Source of the DNA: an uncultured Bacteroidota bacterium
GTDB lineage: Bacteria; Bacteroidota; Bacteroidia; Bacteroidales; P3
DNA length: 64,000 nt
NCBI GenBank assembly: GCA_902762805.1
Contig: CACWPQ010000023.1
Location: 1 to 64,000, forward strand
Reading direction: 5' to 3'
Shown here in pieces: positions 60,301 through 64,000 of this stretch. The translations under genes were made by a program, and so were the position numbers. Below the pieces are notes generated by a model. It made no database searches, had not been told where the DNA came from, and saw only the letters and a program-made list of their open reading frames with translations. Each line of letters opens with the position of its first letter. The first letter of the stretch is position 1.

Positions 60301-61092
60301 GTCGTAGGCGGCGGTGGCGCCCCAGTTGTCGGCGATGGCGCCGGTGTAGGTGGAGAAGATGAGCACGGGGTCGATGACCAATTCGAGTTTTGTATCGTAG
60401 GGACCCAGGGCGATGGTGGCCACGCTGTCGCGCACTTCCCAGCGCGATGGCACTTCCACCTGCTTGCCGCCCAGAGACTGATAGGCGTAGGGTTTCAGTT
60501 CGACTACGTCGCGCACGGAGGTGCGCACCACGAGGTTGCCCTTGCGGTCGATGCGTAGGCCGTCGGTGCCGCTGTAGGCGATGGCGATGGCGGAGGGGTC
60601 GGCGCCGGGGGCGACGAGGAAGTTGTATTTCAGTGCGCCTTGTGCGCTGAGGATTTCGAGGTCGATGCCGGGGTGGAGGTCGGGGTAGGTGACGAGGGAG
60701 TAGGAGGGCACGCGCGAGCGCCAGCGGGCGGGGTCGTTGCCGAGGAGGTAGTTGGAGTAGCCGGGCTGTTGCCGGGTGCCTTGGGGCAGGGTGGGCTGGG
60801 CACCGGGGAAGGTCATGCGGTAGGCGTGGCATCGCGGCAGGGCGGTGGCCGGGGCGGGGTGGGAGAGGGGTTGGCGCAGGGCGACGGTGATGGCGTCGGC
60901 CTCGAGGAAGAGGGCGGCGTTGTGGAGCTGGGCCGCATAGCGTATGCGTGCGTCCCACTGCCCTTCGTTGGCGGTGAACGAGGCGGCGGGGCCGGTGCTG
61001 AGCGTGTCGCGCTCGCTGCGCGCGGCAGCTGTCATGCCTACCGCCAGTTGCACCAGCAGCGCAATCCATAAGGTGTACCGTTGTCTTTGCAT
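57349..61092 (-). CDS. T9SS type-B-sorted surface protein with beta-propeller and PKD domains
   Basis: A 1247-residue exported protein. Signal peptide MQRQRYTLWIALLVQLAVGMTAAA. Residues about 35-230 form a DUF7948-like N-terminal domain (SFTANEGQWDARIRYAAQLHNAALFLEAD). A beta-propeller follows with SBBP-type repeats (DIFVSRLSADGTSLLASTYIGG, DGFVAKISYNGDRLIASTFIG). A PKD domain has FHWDFGDGSTSNLRNPSHTYSAGG. Then come Ig-like modules and a type B sorting domain (PNAFTPNGDGINDVL ... IFNRWGQCVF ... DGRFNGENCLPGVYTY). It is probably a cell-surface adhesin or motility-type protein. The stop overlaps the start of the UspA-like gene. Confidence 0.9.
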   Translation of the reverse strand: MQRQRYTLWIALLVQLAVGMTAAARSERDTLSTGPAASFTANEGQWDARIRYAAQLHNAALFLEADAITVALRQPLSHPAPATALPRCHAYRMTFPGAQPTLPQGTRQQPGYSNYLLGNDPARWRSRVPSYSLVTYPDLHPGIDLEILSAQGALKYNFLVAPGADPSAIAIAYSGTDGLRIDRKGNLVVRTSVRDVVELKPYAYQSLGGKQVEVPSRWEVRDSVATIALGPYDTKLELVIDPVLIFSTYTGAIADNWGATAAYDSEKNAYTAGLVFDIGYPTSLGAYQMTPGGGVDIGIFKFDTLGTQRLYATYLGGASSDMPHSLFVNTFDELIVFGTTGSADFPVTPTAFQTAFAGGMPINYLSPTIPYPNGSDIFVSRLSADGTSLLASTYIGGSGNDGLNYRNHYNNNYLVTMQGNDSLYYNYGDGARGEIITDNLNNIYLGSTTFSTDFPVSPDALQANRGGRQDGIVLKLDHNLRNLLWGTYFGGAGDDAVYSIDVDSAYNLLICGGTNSRNLPTTPGTIQTAYGGGNADGFVAKISYNGDRLIASTFIGANDYDQLYFVRTGRHDEVFLFGQTAPGSSMTFIRNAGYSVAGAGMLLARLKPDLSAYVWSTTFGTPGRVNLSPTAFAADICNRVYAAGWGRDFVGYGNTTWYTAGTTGMETTTGAWSDSTDGQDFYIIALDQNASQLDYATFFGELHDVSTGSSRGGGDHVDGGTSRFDRLATLYQSVCASCGGTNAFPITPGAWSDTNAASNCNNALFRFNVTDDFPVAEFIPPTAGCAPYTIQFRNTGRGTAFHWDFGDGSTSNLRNPSHTYSAGGIYTVTLIARLPGGCSEADTQRHTVHVIGTGRTFTPYISCSGSSVQIGPQPQIGATYEWLTPGVSDPTVANPWVSQAGVYLLRISATGCSEVDTFLVRTYNLIEPILTQPVSCHDSADASIQIRITNGLLADSITLSVIPPIPFAFDGNRTFTASNLPPGTYRISIAGYGCLVEQDITIENPSRPEYTKRVSDPLCSDSCTGWIHINYSLNGIPTDTIIRGLCEGSHVTLLTSDGCPIVDTTEITRNRSLDGFRAWADRTDIFLGESITLHATDIPSATYLWTPASTVDRPTAPNTTATPADTITTYTVTATSGNCTATATVTINAKLLTCGEPDFSIPNAFTPNGDGINDVLDLSSNVLSELSIAIFNRWGQCVFRCDNPTDCRWDGRFNGENCLPGVYTYTCHIRCHNGVGNDFKGDITLIR

Positions 61093-61117
61093 GCCTACAA
61101 TATATTATATATGCGGT

Positions 61118-61126
61118 GCAAAGATA
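61118..61126 (-). promoter_or_regulatory. -7 promoter element TATCTTTGC
   Basis: Proximal promoter of the T9SS type-B gene, 26 bases before its ATG on the minus strand. Confidence 0.65.
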
Positions 61127-61193
61127 CGAACTTTTTCTCAATCGGAAGAAAAAAGTTGTCTGTCGGCAGGCAAATGGTGTGAAAACAGCAGGA

Positions 61194-61232
61194 TAACCCT
61201 GGGTGAACGGTAGGGGTTCTCTAGGGCTGTTC
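61194..61232 (-). repeat. Dispersed 3'-end repeat, copy E (partial)
   Basis: On the minus strand: CCCTAGAGAACCCCTACCG, then TTCACCC and GGGTTATCC. Only the CTAGAGA...CCTACCG half is well kept. Confidence 0.6.
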
Positions 61233-61356
61233 TTCGGTTGTTCTTCGGTTGTTCTTCGTCTGCCGATCCGTCTTTCGGCTGCCTGAACGGGGCCGCGCGA
61301 GTCTAGGGTGCTCAATGACAAAAATATATGGGGAATTCCTCGATGGGAATGATTTT

Positions 61357-61365
61357 GCAAAGATA
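61357..61365 (-). promoter_or_regulatory. Distal -7 promoter element TATCTTTGC
   Basis: It lies about 260 bases upstream of the T9SS type-B start on the minus strand, with no gene directly behind it. Confidence 0.5.
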
Positions 61366-61384
61366 GGCAAAAGTCTGGATACTT

Positions 61385-61422
61385 GCAAGCCCCCGGAAAA
61401 AATTATTTTTCCGGGGGCTTGC
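61385..61422 (-). terminator. Long hairpin terminator after the rhomboid gene
   Basis: A perfect 17-bp stem (GCAAGCCCCCGGAAAAA with its complement) and a 4-base loop. The T-run is inside the stem. It ends the mutL-rhomboid transcript. Confidence 0.88.
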
Positions 61423-61436
61423 AGTGGGGCAGGGGA

Positions 61437-62066
61437 TTAGTTTTTGAAATGGTGGAATGGGTTGCGGCTGAATGGGTTGCGGCGCCACCAGAGGATGAGG
61501 AGCAGGCCGACGAGCATGCCGCCGAGGTGTGCGAAGTGGGCCACGCCGTCGTAGGAGTAGAAGACGCCCTGGATGAGCTCGAGCGCGGCATAGCCGATGA
61601 CGAACCACTTGGCTTTGATGGGCATGAGGAAGTAGAGGTAGATGTACTCGTTGGGGAAGGTCATGCCGAAGGCGAGGAGGAGGCCGTAGACGGCACCCGA
61701 GGCGCCGACGGTGAGCGAGCCGGGGATGAGCATGCTGATGAGGCCGGCGCCGAGGCCGCAGGCGAGGTAGTAGATGAGGAAGCGGCGGGTGCCCCAGAAG
61801 TTCTCCATCGTGTTGCCGAACATCCAGAGGGCGAACATGTTGAAGAAGAGGTGGGTGAAGTTGGCATGCATGAACATGTAGGTCAGCGGTTGCCAGGGGC
61901 GGAAGTAGGGGTAGGAGGGGTGCCAGAGGCCGAGGAGGGCGTTGAGGTCGACTATGTGCTGCATGCGGAGCACATAGTAGGCGAGGTAGCAGAGCACGTT
62001 GACGATGAGGAGGTGCTTGACTGCGGGGGGGAGGATGCTGAATCCTTGGGGACTGTATTGTGCCAT
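61437..62066 (-). CDS. Rhomboid family intramembrane serine protease
   Basis: A 209-residue inner-membrane protease with six hydrophobic segments. The active-site Ser is in LTVGASGAVYGLLLAFG (GxSG), and the His is in YDGVAHFAHLGGMLVGLLL. The conserved HLFFNMFALWMFG segment in helix 2 supplies the oxyanion-side His and Asn. The substrate is unknown. It follows mutL after a 7-bp array and ends at a strong hairpin. Confidence 0.95.
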   Translation of the reverse strand: MAQYSPQGFSILPPAVKHLLIVNVLCYLAYYVLRMQHIVDLNALLGLWHPSYPYFRPWQPLTYMFMHANFTHLFFNMFALWMFGNTMENFWGTRRFLIYYLACGLGAGLISMLIPGSLTVGASGAVYGLLLAFGMTFPNEYIYLYFLMPIKAKWFVIGYAALELIQGVFYSYDGVAHFAHLGGMLVGLLLILWWRRNPFSRNPFHHFKN

Positions 62067-62067
62067 G

Positions 62068-62092
62068 ATGTTCAGTGTTTAGTGTTCAGTGT
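62068..62092 (-). repeat. 7-bp tandem repeat array, unit GTGTTCA (plus strand)
   Basis: Three to four units between the mutL stop and the rhomboid start. The minus strand reads TGAACAC, with TGA or TAA just behind the mutL stop. Confidence 0.8.
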
Positions 62093-63891
62093 TATTTGAG
62101 CAGTTCTTCGGGTTTGACGATGGTGATGATTCGGCGGCCGGAGGGTGTGGTGTCGGCCATGGGGCAGGCGAAGAGGTCGGCCACGAGCTGCTGCATCTCC
62201 TCCTGCGAGAGTGATGTGCCGGCGCGGGCGGCCATCTGGCGCGCCAGGGAGGCACGGAGGCTTTGGTCGCGGTCGGCGAACTTCTGCAGGGTGGAGGCCT
62301 TGTAGTCGGAGAGGACCTGCTCGAAGAAGGGCTGCAGGTCGGCCTCCTGGACGTCGGGCGGCGTGGCTGTGACGACATAGGTGGTCTGCCCCACGGCCTC
62401 GAGGGCGAAGCCGTAGGCCTGCAATTCGGGTTTCAGTTCGGCCAGCAGGTCGGCGTCGGCGGCCGAGAACTGGCAGTTGACGGGGAAGAGGAGGGTCTGC
62501 GACTGCCGGGCGGCCTGGCTGCCGGTTTGCGACAGGCGGTCGAAGAGTATGCGCTCCAGGGCGCGCCGCTGGTCGATGAGGGCGAGGCCGGAGGAGAGCG
62601 AGGTGGCGATGTAGCGGCCCTGCAACTGGAGGCAGGCGGGGGAGGGGATGGGAGGGAGTGAAGGGGAGTGAGAGGGAGTGAAAGGGAGTGAAGGGACAAT
62701 GGTGCTGTCGTCGTTTGAATCGAAGAGCAGATTTGTCTTTTCGCTTCCGGTTGCTCCCTTGTTGCTCCCTCTCGCTCCGCTGGAGGAGAAAGGATTGTAG
62801 TCGGGATTGTACTTCACCGAGGGCTGCTGGGGAATATAGCCGCTGGGGGCGGGGCCGATGTTGAACTCCGGCGGGGTGTCGAAGCTGAGCTCGGTGGCCA
62901 GGGTGAACTGGCCGAGGGCTTTCTTCACGGCCGAGCGGAGGATGGCGAAGAGCGCGTGGTCGTCGACGAAGCGCACCTCGGTTTTGTTGGGGTGGATGTT
63001 GATGTCGATGCGCGAGGGGTCCACCTGCAGGGCGATGAAATAGGAAGGATAGGAGCGGTCGGGCAGCAGGTCGGTGTAGGCTTTCTCCACCGCCGCGGCC
63101 AGGGCGGGGTGCTTGATGTAGCGGCCATTGACGAAGAGGTACTGCTCGCCGCGGGTCTTGCGCGAGTGCTCGGGTTTGCCCACGAAGCCTTTGATGCGCA
63201 CGAGGTCGGTCTCTTCCTCGACGCTGAAGAAGCGCTCCTTGTAGTAGCTGCCGTAGAGTTGGGCTATGCGTTGCAGCATGCTGCCGGGTTTGAGGTCGTA
63301 GAGCAGCTTGCCGTTGTGCTGCAGTGAGAAGCCGAGGTCGCAGTGGACGAGGGTGATGCGGCGGAAGACCTCCTCGATGTGGCTCAGCTCGACGCTGTCT
63401 TTCTTGAGGAAGTTGCGGCGGGCGGGCACGTTGTAGAAGAGGTTCTTCACCGCCAGGGAGGTGCCCGGAGGGCAGGCCGCGGGCTGCTGGCTGACGATGT
63501 GCGAGCCTTCGATGACGATGGCGGTGCCGAGCTCGGCGTCGTGCAGGCGGGTGCGGAGTTCCACCTGCGCGATGGCTGCGATGGAGGCCAGCGCCTCGCC
63601 GCGGAAGCCCATGGTGCGGATGGCGAAGAGGTCGTCGGCACGGTGGATTTTGCTCGTGGCGTGGCGCTCGAAGCAGAGGCGCGCGTCGCTGTCGCTCATG
63701 CCGCAGCCGTTGTCGATGACCTGGATGAGTGTGCGACCGGCATCCTTGAGAATGAGGTCGATCTGCGAGGCGCCGGCATCCATCGAGTTCTCCAGCAGCT
63801 CCTTGACGGCGCTGGCGGGGCGGTCCACCACCTCGCCGGCGGCAATCTGGTTGGCTACGCTGTCGGGCAGTATGTTGATGATGTCGGACAT
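62092..63891 (-). CDS. mutL: DNA mismatch-repair protein MutL
   Basis: A 599-residue protein. The N-terminal GHKL ATPase has LPDSVANQIAAGEVVDRPASAVKELLENSMDAGASQ, VIDNGCGM, TMGFRGEALASIAAIA and the EQYLFVNGRYIKHP region. The linker (about residues 345-420) is Ser/Pro-rich and partly made of a 10-bp repeat. The C-terminal domain has LIDQRRALERILFDRL in the place where endonuclease-type MutL has DQHAxxE(R). The His is replaced here, so nicking activity is doubtful. It couples MutS to later repair steps. Confidence 0.96.
   Translation of the reverse strand: MSDIINILPDSVANQIAAGEVVDRPASAVKELLENSMDAGASQIDLILKDAGRTLIQVIDNGCGMSDSDARLCFERHATSKIHRADDLFAIRTMGFRGEALASIAAIAQVELRTRLHDAELGTAIVIEGSHIVSQQPAACPPGTSLAVKNLFYNVPARRNFLKKDSVELSHIEEVFRRITLVHCDLGFSLQHNGKLLYDLKPGSMLQRIAQLYGSYYKERFFSVEEETDLVRIKGFVGKPEHSRKTRGEQYLFVNGRYIKHPALAAAVEKAYTDLLPDRSYPSYFIALQVDPSRIDINIHPNKTEVRFVDDHALFAILRSAVKKALGQFTLATELSFDTPPEFNIGPAPSGYIPQQPSVKYNPDYNPFSSSGARGSNKGATGSEKTNLLFDSNDDSTIVPSLPFTPSHSPSLPPIPSPACLQLQGRYIATSLSSGLALIDQRRALERILFDRLSQTGSQAARQSQTLLFPVNCQFSAADADLLAELKPELQAYGFALEAVGQTTYVVTATPPDVQEADLQPFFEQVLSDYKASTLQKFADRDQSLRASLARQMAARAGTSLSQEEMQQLVADLFACPMADTTPSGRRIITIVKPEELLK
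62641..62697 (-). repeat. 10-bp repeat in the MutL linker, unit GGGAGTGAAG
   Basis: Four units (GGAGTGAAGG, GGAGTGAGAG and similar) translated as SLPFTPSHSPSLPP in the linker. The reverse complement is the TTCACTCCCC unit at 39956-39993. Confidence 0.7.
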
Positions 63892-63892
63892 G

Positions 63893-63914
63893 TCAGTGAT
63901 TAGTGGTTAGTGGT
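63893..63914 (-). repeat. 7-bp tandem repeat array, unit TAGTGGT (plus strand)
   Basis: Three units between mutL and the partial gene upstream. The minus strand (CCACTAA) supplies the stop of that gene. Confidence 0.75.
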
Positions 63915-64000
63915 CCGTTGCTTCTCATAGTTGTCGAGGAAGGGGATGATGCTCTTGACGGGCAGGGTCTTATTCATTATAATATCACGCCGCTCGTTGA
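63900..64000 (-). CDS. C-terminal end of an unidentified protein (partial)
   Basis: An open frame on the minus strand enters from the right edge and ends at the TAA read at 63902-63900. The visible end is KSIIPFLDNYEKQRTTNH. The last residues and the stop lie in the 7-bp array. Too short to identify. It is probably co-transcribed with mutL. Confidence 0.5.
   Translation of the reverse strand, partial: NERRDIIMNKTLPVKSIIPFLDNYEKQRTTNH

Larger units (their letters stand above)
61093..61436. other. 344-bp gap with two promoters, repeat fragments and a terminator
   Basis: It holds, from right to left on the minus strand, the rhomboid terminator, a TATCTTTGC element at 61357-61365, three GTTCTTCGGTT units (61230-61260), a partial dispersed 3'-end repeat (copy E, 61194-61232), and the proximal promoter at 61118-61126. 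I see no gene. A short transcript from the distal promoter is possible. Confidence 0.5.

Noticed and set aside
57992..61360. Minus-strand open frame of 1122 codons in another phase of the type-B surface gene
   Set aside because: Arg/His/Pro-rich shadow. The real gene (57349-61092) has a signal peptide and sorting domain.

Overview
This window reads as a chromosomal contig from a fairly G+C-rich member of the Bacteroidales (Bacteroidota). The evidence is consistent across the window: many starts are preceded by the Bacteroidota promoter signature TAnnTTTGC, in four cases with TTTG placed 19-20 bases upstream; two surface proteins carry type IX secretion (T9SS) C-terminal sorting domains of type A and one of type B; and many products belong to families typical of this phylum (DUF5686, DUF5683, DUF5723, PUR/DUF3276, paired ExbD proteins, AAA ATPases with a DUF4143-like C-terminus). 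Genus or species cannot be fixed from the sequence alone. I saw no tRNA, rRNA, CRISPR array, integrase or recognisable IS transposase.

Layout. 1-1228: end of an unknown gene and two lipoproteins, one with a T8 homopolymer that breaks its signal peptide. 1596-3296: glnS, carrying an in-frame palindromic insertion. 3306-8533: an A+T-rich accessory island with a large ATPase (HEPN-like tail), a small membrane protein, a PD-(D/E)XK nuclease-like protein and, after a strong terminator and six 22-bp repeats, a DUF4143-type ATPase. This is the best candidate for an uncharacterised conflict or defence module. 8706-12860: membrane glycosyltransferase, alkaline phosphatase, apt and nfo. 13179-28396: cell-surface block with a T9SS cargo protein bearing five 49-residue repeats, an OmpA-like protein, a DUF5686 protein, a beta-barrel protein and a BspA-like leucine-rich-repeat gene broken by repeat recombination. 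28596-29521: two decayed genes (an ATPase with an internal deletion and msrC split by repeat DNA). 29651-34399: alpha-L-fucosidase, ATPase and a GH3 glycosidase. 34520-41847: a lipoprotein, a PUR-domain protein, parA-parB, DUF5683, ExbB-ExbD-TonB, an S4-domain protein, an ECF sigma factor with a probable anti-sigma partner, and a periplasmic Spy-like protein. 41916-64000 is entirely on the minus strand: a second ExbB/ExbD cluster with two ExbD paralogues, a polyprenyl synthetase, an NfnAB-type fusion flavoprotein, an alanine symporter, an M20 dipeptidase, a DUF58 protein, thioredoxin, Der, a DUF5723 protein, a lipoprotein, a UspA-like protein, a large T9SS type-B protein, a rhomboid protease and MutL.

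The most striking feature is not a gene but a set of dispersed repeats. About twenty loci hold tandem repeats with a strict 7-bp period but many different unit sequences (ATTTTCA, GTGTTCA, GGTCAGT, CTCCTTA, CTCCTCA, AGTTATG and others). They sit at gene boundaries, inside signal-peptide coding regions (where ATTTTCA reads as the hydrophobic peptide IFNFQFS), or in loops and linkers of proteins. Because 7 is not a multiple of 3, a unit containing TGA or TAA puts a stop into all three frames of one strand and can leave the other strand open. A second dispersed family of roughly 75-85 bp lies at gene 3' ends, a third is a short palindrome framed by GTAGGG and CCGCA, and a fourth is a 10-bp TTCACTCCCC repeat.
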